Assembly: GCA_947503115.1 (NCBI GenBank)
Contig: CANNCS010000027.1
Span: 1-38,411, forward strand
Length of the DNA stretch: 38,411 nt
Source of the DNA: an uncultured Marivita sp.
Lineage (GTDB): Bacteria > Pseudomonadota > Alphaproteobacteria > Rhodobacterales > Rhodobacteraceae
Direction of reading: 5' to 3'
Shown here: positions 8,982-16,584 of the stretch, piece by piece
Layout: every line of letters starts with the position of its first letter
How positions within the stretch are numbered: the stretch's first letter is position 1
Made by a program: the position numbers and the translations under genes
The notes under the pieces: model-generated
What the model was told of the DNA's origin: nothing
Databases searched by the model: none
The model's input: only the letters and a program-made list of their open reading frames with translations

Positions 8982-9509
8982 ATGCCTGCCATGAAATTGC
9001 CGATCCTCATCCACCCGGACCCGCGTCTGAAAAAGGTCTGTGACCCTGTGCCCGATCTTTCGGACGATCTGCGCGTGTTGGCCAAGGACATGCTGGACAC
9101 CATGTACGACGCGCCGGGCATCGGTCTTGCCGCGCCGCAGGTGGGAGTGTTGTCGCGTCTGATTGTTTTGGATTGCGTCAACAATGAGGAAACGTCTCCG
9201 CGTCCGCTTGTTATGTTCAACCCAGAAATCGTGGCGTCTTCAGATGATCTAAACGTCTATGAAGAAGGTTGCCTGTCGATCCCGGATCAGTTCGCAGACG
9301 TGACCCGTCCCGAAGCTGTTAAGGTTGCGTGGATCGACGAAAATGGCAATCCGAAAGAGGAAGAGTTTGACGGGCTATGGGCGACCTGCGTTCAGCACGA
9401 GATCGACCACCTGAACGGCAAATTGTTTATCGACTACCTTAAGCCGCTCAAGCGTCAGATGATCACCCGCAAGATGGTCAAGCTTAAGCGTGAGTTGGCA
9501 CGGGCATGA
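8982..9509 (+). CDS. def: Peptide deformylase, first paralogue
   Basis: Peptide deformylase removes the formyl group from nascent N-terminal methionine at the ribosome exit. All three motifs are intact: GIGLAAPQ (46-53), EGCLS with metal ligand C97 (95-99), and HEIDH (139-143) with two metal-binding His and the catalytic Glu. The basic C-terminal helix KRQMITRKMVKLKRELARA resembles the ribosome-binding helix of bacterial enzymes. The start may instead be the ATG at 8991 (MKLPILIHP), which looks more like the family; no strong ribosome binding site separates the two. This is the best candidate for the housekeeping enzyme of the three. Confidence 0.96.
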   Translation: MPAMKLPILIHPDPRLKKVCDPVPDLSDDLRVLAKDMLDTMYDAPGIGLAAPQVGVLSRLIVLDCVNNEETSPRPLVMFNPEIVASSDDLNVYEEGCLSIPDQFADVTRPEAVKVAWIDENGNPKEEEFDGLWATCVQHEIDHLNGKLFIDYLKPLKRQMITRKMVKLKRELARA

Positions 9510-10003
9510 GTGTCCGGCCGATTGTCACATGGCCTGACCCCCGACTGTCCGAGGTCTGCGCACCCGTTGATGACCTGACTGATCTCGCCGATCTGGTCCG
9601 GGATATGTTCGACACAATGTATGACGCACCGGGGCGCGGCCTCGCCGCGCCTCAGATTGGCGTGATGCAAAGGGTTTTCGTGATGGACCCCACGTGGAAA
9701 ACGGGCGACCGCACACCTTTCGTATGCATCAATCCAGAGATCCTTTCCTCAGGGGGGGGCACCGCCGACGCGACCGAAGCCTGCCTTTCCATTCCGGGTG
9801 TCTCGGTTGATGTGAGCCGGCCAACGGATATCACCTTTGGATTCACCGATCTGGATGGTGTCCGGCATGAAACGCGCCTAACCGGATTTGCTGCGATCTG
9901 TGCACAGCACGAACTGGATCATCTGAACGGCGTGGTGATCTTTGACCGCCTGACGCCTGAGATGCGGGCGCAAGTCGAAGCCAATTATGCGGTGCTTGTA
10001 TGA
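9506..10003 (+). CDS. def: Peptide deformylase, second paralogue
   Basis: A second deformylase with all catalytic residues present but altered motif edges: GRGLAAPQ (43-50) with Arg in place of the usual Ile/Val, EACLS with C93 (91-95), and HELDH (135-139). It lacks the long basic C-terminal helix of the first copy, ending soon after EMRAQVEANYAVLV, so ribosome docking may differ. It overlaps the first gene by four bases (ATGA) and the third by four, so all three are probably translated from one message. It is probably an active enzyme with another substrate range, but this is inference. Confidence 0.94.
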   Translation: MSVRPIVTWPDPRLSEVCAPVDDLTDLADLVRDMFDTMYDAPGRGLAAPQIGVMQRVFVMDPTWKTGDRTPFVCINPEILSSGGGTADATEACLSIPGVSVDVSRPTDITFGFTDLDGVRHETRLTGFAAICAQHELDHLNGVVIFDRLTPEMRAQVEANYAVLV

Positions 10004-10497
10004 CGACGCGCCTTTGCCTGCCTTGGCCGAATAGATGCCTGCGCACACCTGCCGAACCAGTGGACGACATCTCTGATGAGATCCGAGCGATCTGGAATGA
10101 CATGATCGACACGATGGAGGCGATGCCCGGTGTTGGTCTTGCCGCTAACCAGATCGGTATTTTGAAACGGCTTGCTGTGGTGGATGCGTCCGAGGAACGG
10201 GGCCGGGCGGTGCGGATGGCAAACCCGGAAATCCTGCACGCCTCGGTGCAGCTTCGGTCGCACGAAGAGGCAAGCCCGAACCTGCCCGGAGTGTTTGCCA
10301 AGATTGAACGCCCGCGCGCGGTGACCGTGCGGTTCATGGGAGACGATGGTACGGTTCGTGAACAGGACTTCGTTGGCCTCTGGGCGACGTCGGTGCAGCA
10401 CCAAATCGATCATCTGAACGGCAAGATGTATTTCGACCATTTGAGCAAGACCAAGCGCGACATGCTTTTGCGGCGGGCAAATAAGCTGAAAGGCTAG
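10000..10497 (+). CDS. Peptide-deformylase-like protein, active site degenerate
   Basis: This has the deformylase fold but not the catalytic set. Motif I is GVGLAANQ (44-51), close to normal. Motif II, normally EGCLS, reads EASPN, so the metal-ligand Cys is Ser at position 92. Motif III, normally HExxH, reads HQIDH (134-138), so the general acid/base Glu is Gln at 135; both His remain. A basic C-terminal helix (TKRDMLLRRANKLKG) like that of the first copy is kept. The frame is open, overlaps its neighbours tightly and shows no decay, which suggests a maintained non-hydrolytic role, such as binding to the ribosome or to formylated peptides. Family membership is clear; the role is inferred. Confidence 0.92.
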   Translation: MTTRLCLPWPNRCLRTPAEPVDDISDEIRAIWNDMIDTMEAMPGVGLAANQIGILKRLAVVDASEERGRAVRMANPEILHASVQLRSHEEASPNLPGVFAKIERPRAVTVRFMGDDGTVREQDFVGLWATSVQHQIDHLNGKMYFDHLSKTKRDMLLRRANKLKG

Positions 10498-10500
10498 GAC

Positions 10501-11412
10501 ATGCGGATCATCTTCATGGGAACGCCCGATTTCTCGGTTCCGGTGCTCGACGCTCTGGTCGAGGCCGGGCACGAGATCGCCGCCGTCTATTGCCAGCCGC
10601 CGCGTCCGGCGGGGCGGGGCAAGAAAGACCGTCCGACCCCTGTGCACGCACGGGCAGAAGCTTTGGGCCTTGAGGTGCGACATCCGACTTCGTTGCGCAA
10701 TGACGAGGCGCAGCAGAACTTCGCAGCGCTGGGCGCGGATGTCGCTGTTGTGGTTGCTTATGGTTTGATCCTGCCACAAGCCGTTCTGGATGCGCCGACA
10801 CATGGCTGCCTGAACATTCATGCCTCACTCCTACCACGCTGGCGCGGGGCGGCGCCCATTCATCGCGCGATCATGGCTGGGGATGCCGAGACGGGGATCT
10901 GTATTATGCAGATGGAGGCCGGGCTGGACACGGGGCCGGTGCTTCTGCGCGAGGCGACAGAGATTGCCACGACCGAAACCACAGGCGAATTACATGACCG
11001 CCTAAGCCAAATGGGTGCGGACCTTATTGTGCAGGCCTTGCAGCAGATCGGCACATTGACGCCAGAGAGCCAACCGGACGAGGGCGTAACCTACGCCCAA
11101 AAGATCGACAAAGCCGAGGCGCAGATCGACTGGACCCGACCCGCCGTTGAACTGGACCGCCAGATCCGGGGGCTCGCGCCGTTTCCCGGGGCGTGGACAA
11201 TGATTGGCGCGGAACGTGTCAAACTGCTGGGCAGTCGTCTGTCAGATCAGCGCGGAGCTGCCGGGATGGCCTTGGATGATGCCTTCACCATTGCCTGTGG
11301 CTCAGGAGCCGTTACCATCACTCGTGCGCAGCGTGCAGGAAAAGGCGCGCAGGATACCGAGACATTTCTGCGCGGCATGGCGGTTCCTTCGGGAACCCGT
11401 TTAGGAGACTAG
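10501..11412 (+). CDS. fmt: Methionyl-tRNA formyltransferase
   Basis: Fmt formylates the methionyl group of initiator tRNA using 10-formyl-tetrahydrofolate. The N-terminal catalytic domain begins [16 protein letters not shown] and has the formyl-transfer core [21 protein letters not shown], with catalytic Asn, His and later Asp in METGLDTG-like [11 protein letters not shown]. The OB-like C-terminal tRNA-binding domain starts near residue 205. At 303 residues it is complete. It follows the third deformylase by three bases, with GGAC just before the ATG. Pairing with def is the standard formylation/deformylation operon. Confidence 0.97.
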   Translation: MRIIFMGTPDFSVPVLDALVEAGHEIAAVYCQPPRPAGRGKKDRPTPVHARAEALGLEVRHPTSLRNDEAQQNFAALGADVAVVVAYGLILPQAVLDAPTHGCLNIHASLLPRWRGAAPIHRAIMAGDAETGICIMQMEAGLDTGPVLLREATEIATTETTGELHDRLSQMGADLIVQALQQIGTLTPESQPDEGVTYAQKIDKAEAQIDWTRPAVELDRQIRGLAPFPGAWTMIGAERVKLLGSRLSDQRGAAGMALDDAFTIACGSGAVTITRAQRAGKGAQDTETFLRGMAVPSGTRLGD

Positions 11413-11414
11413 GC

Positions 11415-11675
11415 ATGTTCATGGTGCTGATGGGGACCGTCGTTATCGCAGGGATCGTCGGCTATATCTGCGAGCGTTCAGGCTTTACCAACAACGGCAT
11501 TTTGCAAAGTATCATCATCTGCATCGGTGGGGCGTTTCTGGCTTATTTTGTGCGGATCATGTTCGGCATCGGGTTTAGTTCCCCGGGGATCAACGCAGTT
11601 GCGTCGTCGTTAGGGGCACTGATCATTATTCCGACGCACTGGCGCAGCACTGTGCGTGACCGACGTCGGAGATAA
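11415..11675 (+). CDS. Small membrane protein, GlsB/YeaQ/YmgE-like
   Basis: An 86-residue protein with three hydrophobic helices (about 2-16, 31-50, 60-73) and a basic end (HWRSTVRDRRRR). Gly-rich helices and a pattern of glycine spacing suggest the GlsB/YeaQ/YmgE (transglycosylase-associated) group, but the match is loose. It begins three bases after fmt, so it is probably part of that transcript. No function can be assigned. Confidence 0.7.
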   Translation: MFMVLMGTVVIAGIVGYICERSGFTNNGILQSIIICIGGAFLAYFVRIMFGIGFSSPGINAVASSLGALIIIPTHWRSTVRDRRRR

Positions 11676-11680
11676 ACGCC

Positions 11681-11914
11681 ATGCCAGTCCTGTTTCTGTT
11701 GATCATCGGAGCTGCGGCCGGATTTCTGGCCACCCGTTTTATGCGCGTTGAAATGAGCACGCTGGCAACGATCATGGTCGGTATAGCCGGCGCTTTGATC
11801 GGCGGAATGGTGATCCGCCTGTTGCTGGCCGCGACCGGCGCCGTTGCCGGGCTGGTCGGGGCTGTGTTGGGCGCGATGGTCGTGATCTGGGTGGTGCAGC
11901 GCCTGCGGTCCTGA
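11681..11914 (+). CDS. Small membrane protein, GlsB/YeaQ/YmgE-like
   Basis: A 77-residue, very hydrophobic protein with three glycine- and alanine-rich helices. Segments like IMVGIAGALIGGMVIRLLL and GAVAGLVGAVLGAMVVIWVV are typical of the GlsB/YeaQ/YmgE family of stress-linked small membrane proteins. It lies five bases after the previous small gene, to which it is similar in design, and almost touches the convergent stress-protein gene. No function can be assigned. Confidence 0.72.
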   Translation: MPVLFLLIIGAAAGFLATRFMRVEMSTLATIMVGIAGALIGGMVIRLLLAATGAVAGLVGAVLGAMVVIWVVQRLRS

Positions 11915-11915
11915 C

Positions 11916-12773
11916 CTAGCGCATGATCAGAACAGGCACTTTGCACGAGCGGAGCATCTCGGTCGTCGTTGACCCAATGATAAAGCTGCGCACCCGACTG
12001 TGGCCATAAGCCCCCATCACAAGCAACTCATGCTCGCCGTTCGATGTGATTTGGGCCAGAACTTTTTCAGGTTCTCCGCTTTCGATGACGGTCTTGGCGT
12101 CGAAGCCACCGGCTTTGAGCGTTGCTGTGGCGTCGGACAGCGATTTCTGGATCGCAGGTGTTTCTTTGCCCGCAAAAACCAATGTCACCGACAACCCTGC
12201 AAACATCGGGCTGCGTGCGATGTAGTCGATCGCCTTGAGCGAAGACGCTCCACCGTCAAAAGCGACCAATACGGAGGTGATCGGCTTAAAGGCGCGGTTG
12301 GCGATAAACACGGGCCTATGGCTCGCACGGACAATCCGTTCGAGGTTGGAGCCAAGATGCTCCATTGCTAGCCCGGCAGCCTCGCCACGCTTGCCGATGA
12401 CGATCATGTCGCCGGTTTCTTCCTTGTCGGTCACGGTCTCGACCAGATCGCCCTGACGCAGGCGGGTTTCGACAGTGATGTCCGCGCCCTTCGTGATGAT
12501 TGCCTTGGCGTCTTCCAGAATGGCGCGGCCATGCTCATGGGCGAGCTTGGCACGGGTCGCATCCAGTTCGGACAATTGCTCTAAAAGCGCGGAGCGTGCG
12601 CCAAGTCGGATCGCGCCGGACAAGTCCTGTTTTTCGACCGCGTCGCGGCGGCCCATCACGTGATACAGTTTGACTTTCCAGTCGTTGCGTCCAGCGATCC
12701 ATGCCGCGTGATGGCAGACGCTTTCGGCATAGGCGGACGCGTCCACAAGGGCGATGAGGGTATTCGTGGTCAT
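11916..12773 (-). CDS. Universal stress protein, two Usp domains
   Basis: A cytoplasmic protein of 285 residues built from two tandem UspA domains. The second half keeps the ATP-binding signature (MGAYGHSRVRSFIIGSTT); the first has a related but weaker form (IGKRGEAAGLAMEHLGSN). Tandem Usp proteins act in stress survival, usually by nucleotide binding. The gene sits 11 bases after the SulP gene on the same strand, so the two are probably cotranscribed, and the protein may regulate or respond to the transporter. That pairing is seen with SulP genes in other bacteria; a direct interaction is inference. Confidence 0.92.
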   Translation of the reverse strand: MTTNTLIALVDASAYAESVCHHAAWIAGRNDWKVKLYHVMGRRDAVEKQDLSGAIRLGARSALLEQLSELDATRAKLAHEHGRAILEDAKAIITKGADITVETRLRQGDLVETVTDKEETGDMIVIGKRGEAAGLAMEHLGSNLERIVRASHRPVFIANRAFKPITSVLVAFDGGASSLKAIDYIARSPMFAGLSVTLVFAGKETPAIQKSLSDATATLKAGGFDAKTVIESGEPEKVLAQITSNGEHELLVMGAYGHSRVRSFIIGSTTTEMLRSCKVPVLIMR

Positions 12774-12784
12774 GGTGTGCCTCC

Positions 12785-14275
12785 CTAGTGGCCGAGCAAT
12801 TCGTCCATCGCACCGGGCTTGTCGTGGATAGCAAGCTTGTCGACGATGGTATCGGACGCCTCATTGAGGCCGATCAATTCAACCTCTGCGCCTTCGCGCC
12901 GGAATTTGAGCACAGCCATGTCCAGCGCCGCAACCGACGAGATGTCCCAGATATGTGCGCGGCTCAGGTCGATGGTCACGCGGGCCGGGGCTTCGCGAAA
13001 ATCGAACGCCTTCATGAAATCTTCAGACGAGGCGAAGAACAGCTGCCCTTCGATGGTATACGTCCGGTGCGATCCGTCCGGTGTGATCGTGCTGCGCACG
13101 CGAAACAGTTGCGAAATTTTCCAGGCAAAGAAAATGCCGGAGAGCAGCACGCCAACCAACACACCGATGGCTAGGTTGTGGGTGTAGATGACGAAAAACA
13201 CCGTCGCCAGCATCACGATTGACGAGGATTTAGGGTGATCGCGCAGGTTCTTGATCGACGACCACGAGAATGTCCCGATGGACACCATGATCATGATCGC
13301 CACCAGTGCGGCCATAGGAATGATTGCCACGATATCGCCCAACACGACCACGAGGATCAGCAGGAACAGACCGGCGACGAAGCTGGACAAACGTCCGCGC
13401 CCGCCGGATTTCACGTTGATGATCGACTGGCCAATCATGGCGCAGCCCGCCATGCCGCCGATAAATCCGGTGGCCGTGTTCGCCAGACCTTGACCGATAC
13501 ATTCTTGATTGCGGTTCGAACTGGTGTCGGTGAGGTCATCGACGATCTGCTGAGTCATCAGGCTTTCCAGCAGGCCTACAACGGCCACGGCAACCGAGTA
13601 GGGAAAGATGATCTGGAGCGTTTCAAAAGTCAGCGGAATGTCCGGGATCAGGAACACAGGCAGCGTGTCAGGCAATTCGCCCATGTCGCCGACGGTGCGG
13701 ACATCCCATCCCATGAACACGACAACGGCGGTCAGCACGATGATCGTCACCAGTGGGGACGGGATCGCCTTTGTCAGCATCGGGAACAGATAGATGATCA
13801 AAAGCCCCGACGCGACAAGGGCATAAGTCATCATGGGAACGCGACTTGGATCAAGCTCGGGCAACTGCGCCATGAAAATAAGGATCGCCAGCGCGTTCAC
13901 GAAGCCCGTCATTACGGATTTCGACACGAAACGCATGACGTAACCCAATTTCAAAAGCCCTGCGCCGATTTGCAAGAGGCCCGCCAGAACCGTGGCGGCA
14001 AGTAGGTATTGCAGACCATGATCCTTGACCAGCGTGACCATCAGCACCGCCGTGGCCGCGGTTGCCGCAGAAATCATGCCCGGGCGACCGCCCGTGATTG
14101 CGGTGATGACGGCGATCGAGAACGATGCGTAAAGACCGACCTTGGGATCAACTCCGGCGATGATCGAGAACGCAATCGCTTCGGGGATCAGAGCAAGTGC
14201 GACCACCAGCCCGGACAACAGATCGCCGCGGATGTTGTGTGTCCATTGTCGTTTGTACTGTGCGATTGAGATCAT
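12785..14275 (-). CDS. SulP-family anion transporter with STAS domain
   Basis: An inner-membrane transporter of the SLC26/SulP family, moving sulfate, bicarbonate or other anions. The N-terminal part has the family's gate motif region ([21 protein letters not shown]) and about 12 helices; [17 protein letters not shown] and [20 protein letters not shown] are characteristic. A cytoplasmic STAS domain occupies about residues 405-490 ([20 protein letters not shown]). The length of 496 residues fits a BicA-like subgroup, so bicarbonate is as possible as sulfate. It is preceded by a structured leader and followed by the stress-protein gene. No strong ribosome binding site is seen before the ATG at 14275. 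Confidence 0.93.
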   Translation of the reverse strand: MISIAQYKRQWTHNIRGDLLSGLVVALALIPEAIAFSIIAGVDPKVGLYASFSIAVITAITGGRPGMISAATAATAVLMVTLVKDHGLQYLLAATVLAGLLQIGAGLLKLGYVMRFVSKSVMTGFVNALAILIFMAQLPELDPSRVPMMTYALVASGLLIIYLFPMLTKAIPSPLVTIIVLTAVVVFMGWDVRTVGDMGELPDTLPVFLIPDIPLTFETLQIIFPYSVAVAVVGLLESLMTQQIVDDLTDTSSNRNQECIGQGLANTATGFIGGMAGCAMIGQSIINVKSGGRGRLSSFVAGLFLLILVVVLGDIVAIIPMAALVAIMIMVSIGTFSWSSIKNLRDHPKSSSIVMLATVFFVIYTHNLAIGVLVGVLLSGIFFAWKISQLFRVRSTITPDGSHRTYTIEGQLFFASSEDFMKAFDFREAPARVTIDLSRAHIWDISSVAALDMAVLKFRREGAEVELIGLNEASDTIVDKLAIHDKPGAMDELLGH

Positions 14276-14335
14276 GAAAGATTATGCCCATAGGCCGCAG
14301 ACAGGTCTCGCGGTCTTTGTCGGTGTCGTCGTGGT

Positions 14336-14458
14336 GTAGGGGTTCCAGCGGAGAACCGGCCCTTCGGCCAGTGCGGGGTGTCACCCGATCAAATTTGTGG
14401 TCCCCATACCTCGGCATGGCCAAGATGCCAAGTTGAACGGTGCCCCACCTTGCCGCTT
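14336..14458 (-). ncRNA. Structured leader of SulP gene, candidate sul1 RNA
   Basis: On the minus strand, 60-180 bases upstream of the SulP start, several hairpins follow each other: CAAG..CTTG enclosing GGTG-GGG-CACC, GGCAT..ATGCC, CGGG..CCCG (14374-14387), and a 7-bp stem closed by a GAAG tetraloop (14355-14372), which overlaps an alternative GGTTC..GAACC stem (14341-14357). The sul1 motif is known to me as an alphaproteobacterial cis-regulatory RNA with frequent stable tetraloops, found upstream of predicted sulfate/SulP transporter genes. Location and style match. The consensus itself was not compared, so the name is tentative. Confidence 0.5.
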
Positions 14459-14637
14459 TCGGGATATTGTCACGAAGGCTGTCGGCAAAGCACGCATATC
14501 GGGCAGATTTGGGTCTTGATGAAAGGGCGCTTCGCCGTTCTGTGCGGTTATCCGTGATAGTCTGCGCGAAGGTGAGTGTTTTGTGAAACTGTGCAGAGCC
14601 CTAAGTGTTGGCCTGACAGAGACAAGAGGAGCGCGGA

Positions 14638-15627
14638 ATGGGACATCTGGTTGACGGCGTTTGGAAAGACCAATGGTACGACACCAAAAGCACGGGTGGA
14701 GCGTTTAAGCGCAGCACGTCAGGGTATCGGAACTGGATCACCGCCGATGGCAGCGCTGGCCCTACTGGCGAGAGCGGTTTTAAGGCCGAGTCGGGTCGTT
14801 ATCACCTCTATGTCAGCCTTGCCTGTCCATGGGCTCATCGCACGCTCATTTTTCGCGCCGTAAAAGGGCTGACGGATCATATCGGTGTGTCGGTTGTGCA
14901 TCCTGACATGTTGACGGATGGCTGGACGTTTGATCCCGATTTCCCAGGCGCCACCGGAGACACGCTCTACGGGTTGCCTTTCGCACGCGACATCTATCTC
15001 AAGGCCGATCCCCAGGCATCGGGGCGTGTGACGGTGCCCATCCTATGGGACACTCAGCGCGAGACCATCGTTTCCAACGAGAGTTCCGAAATTATTCGGA
15101 TGCTGAACTCGGCGTTCGATGGCTTGACCGGCAATTCCGACGATTTCTGGCCCCTCGCCCTGCGAGACGAAATCGAAGCAGTCAATGAACGGGTCTATGA
15201 CACGGTGAACAACGGTGTCTACAAATCCGGCTTTGCAACCACGCAAGACGCTTATGACGCGGCTGTCGGGCCTCTGTTTGATAGCCTCGATTGGCTTGAA
15301 GACAGGCTTTCACGACAACGCTATCTGGTCGGCGACAAGATCACCGAGGCCGATTGGCGTCTGTTCACAACGTTGGTTCGATTCGATTCGGTGTACCACT
15401 TGCATTTCAAATGCAATCGCCACCGGATCATCGACTACCCGAACCTCTGGGCTTACACACGCGAACTGTATCAATGGCCGGGTGTGGCCGAGACCGTCAA
15501 TCTCGAACATATCGTGCGGCACTATCACTACAGCCATGAAACCATCAATCCGAACCGGATCATCCCGATTAACCCGGTTCTTGATTTTGACGCACCGCAC
15601 GGGCGCAACAGGCGCGTCGCTGCCTAA
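14638..15627 (+). CDS. Glutathionyl-hydroquinone reductase (YqjG/ECM4 type)
   Basis: A Xi-class glutathione transferase that reduces glutathionyl-hydroquinones, with the catalytic cysteine C63 in VSLACPWAHRT. The family hallmarks are WITADGS, NESSEIIRMLN (glutathione-binding Glu-Ser), a VGDKITEADWRLFTTLVRFD helix in the C-terminal domain, and the HYHYSHETINPNRIIP tail. The length of 329 residues is normal. The ATG at 14638 has AGGAG shortly upstream. The promoter must lie in 14471-14637, shared with the divergent SulP leader. The gene ends overlapping the convergent receiver gene by four bases. Confidence 0.94.
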   Translation: MGHLVDGVWKDQWYDTKSTGGAFKRSTSGYRNWITADGSAGPTGESGFKAESGRYHLYVSLACPWAHRTLIFRAVKGLTDHIGVSVVHPDMLTDGWTFDPDFPGATGDTLYGLPFARDIYLKADPQASGRVTVPILWDTQRETIVSNESSEIIRMLNSAFDGLTGNSDDFWPLALRDEIEAVNERVYDTVNNGVYKSGFATTQDAYDAAVGPLFDSLDWLEDRLSRQRYLVGDKITEADWRLFTTLVRFDSVYHLHFKCNRHRIIDYPNLWAYTRELYQWPGVAETVNLEHIVRHYHYSHETINPNRIIPINPVLDFDAPHGRNRRVAA

Positions 15628-15986
15628 ACTGATTTGGCGTAGTGTTCGACTATCGCCGCCAAGTCTTCGGGCTGGGTGGCGCTGGGTACAAAGGCACAGG
15701 CGTTTGCGCAAAGCTGGAAAATGGACCCGTCCGAGAAAAAGCTCGTGTTGGTGACAAAGATCACGCGAGCATCAGGATGCCGAAAACTCGCGTAGTCAGC
15801 GACGGCAATTGCACTGCCGCCGTCCAGTACAACATCTAGGATGATGATCGGGTAGCAACTCTGCTGCAACAGATCAATTGCGCTGTCTTGATCCAGCGCG
15901 ACATCCACGATGTGGTCGTGCCGTTGTAGATGGCGTTGCCATATATAGCCAAGTTTGGCGTCGTTTTGAACGATCAGCACATTCAT
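15624..15986 (-). CDS. Stand-alone receiver protein lacking the conserved Lys
   Basis: A 120-residue CheY-like receiver with no output domain. The phosphoacceptor is D51 in IIILDVVLDGG, T79 follows the fourth strand (VIFVTNT), and D9 represents the acidic pocket, where its partner is N8. The usual Lys-Pro after strand 5 is absent: the segment reads CAFVPSATQPEDL, putting Ser near position 102. Phosphorylation may therefore occur but switching should differ, or the domain may bind partners without phosphorylation. No kinase or regulator gene is adjacent. Confidence 0.87.
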   Translation of the reverse strand: MNVLIVQNDAKLGYIWQRHLQRHDHIVDVALDQDSAIDLLQQSCYPIIILDVVLDGGSAIAVADYASFRHPDARVIFVTNTSFFSDGSIFQLCANACAFVPSATQPEDLAAIVEHYAKSV

Positions 15987-16185
15987 TCGGACAATGGATC
16001 TTTCGAAATGGGTGGACTCGTTTTGACGAGAGTCAGCCCTGATTAGATAATAAACGGTTAATTAACGAGTAACGAATGTCTTCAATTGGTTAAAATGAGC
16101 GAAACATGGCCGATCTTTTCGGCTCCGTTCTAGCATTATTTTTATTGCCGATTGCAATTCAGTTCCGCCCAATCAGGCACAAAGA
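15987..16185. other. AT-richer intergenic region
   Basis: About 200 bases between two minus-strand genes, clearly richer in A and T than the surroundings (for example around 16040-16070 and 16130-16150). It should hold the promoter of the receiver gene on the minus strand and the end of the transcript of the secreted-protein gene. No clear open frame, RNA gene or terminator hairpin was recognised. Confidence 0.5.
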
Positions 16186-16542
16186 TCACTGTCGTGTCGG
16201 GAACCGATCTCCTGTCGCAGTGATAACGATCAATCGTCCCACTTCATCGCTGACATAAAGGTCACATCTGGATGATCCCGTGACGAACTCGATGCAGACC
16301 GTGCTGTCTTCCATCACGGTGAAGTAGCCATATCCGGTGCCACCGTTATTTGCATAAGAATACGTATAACGGCCATCTTCGAAAAACTTGGACTGCCCTT
16401 CATCAAAGAAGGTGATCGTTGAACCGCGCAAAAGCGCGTCGAGCCTTGCTTGGTCGAACAATTCGTCGCTCGTGCGTGGCTCCCATTGCTGTGCAAACAG
16501 GGCGATGGGTAAAACAATGAGGGCAAAAACATCTCGGATCAT
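16186..16542 (-). CDS. Small secreted protein of unknown function
   Basis: A 118-residue protein with a short signal peptide (MIRDVFALIVLPIALFAQQ) and a periplasmic domain of about 95 residues. The domain has a run of beta-like segments, glycine turns (YANNGGTGYGYFTV) and two cysteines (TVCIEF and SSRCDLYV) twelve residues apart, which could form a disulfide. Similar Phe-Asp / Cys...RCd patterns occur in small exported proteins of Rhodobacterales, but no function is known to me. It lies 42 bases downstream of smc on the same strand. Confidence 0.75.
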   Translation of the reverse strand: MIRDVFALIVLPIALFAQQWEPRTSDELFDQARLDALLRGSTITFFDEGQSKFFEDGRYTYSYANNGGTGYGYFTVMEDSTVCIEFVTGSSRCDLYVSDEVGRLIVITATGDRFPTRQ

Positions 16543-16584
16543 TCGGTAAGCTTAGCCGTAAACATGACCACAGCGCAGACACGT

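Noticed and set aside
13235-14005. 256-codon plus-strand frame rich in His and Asp, opposite the SulP gene
   Set aside because: Composition (HDHDRH-type runs) is typical of a reverse-complement shadow of hydrophobic membrane codons.
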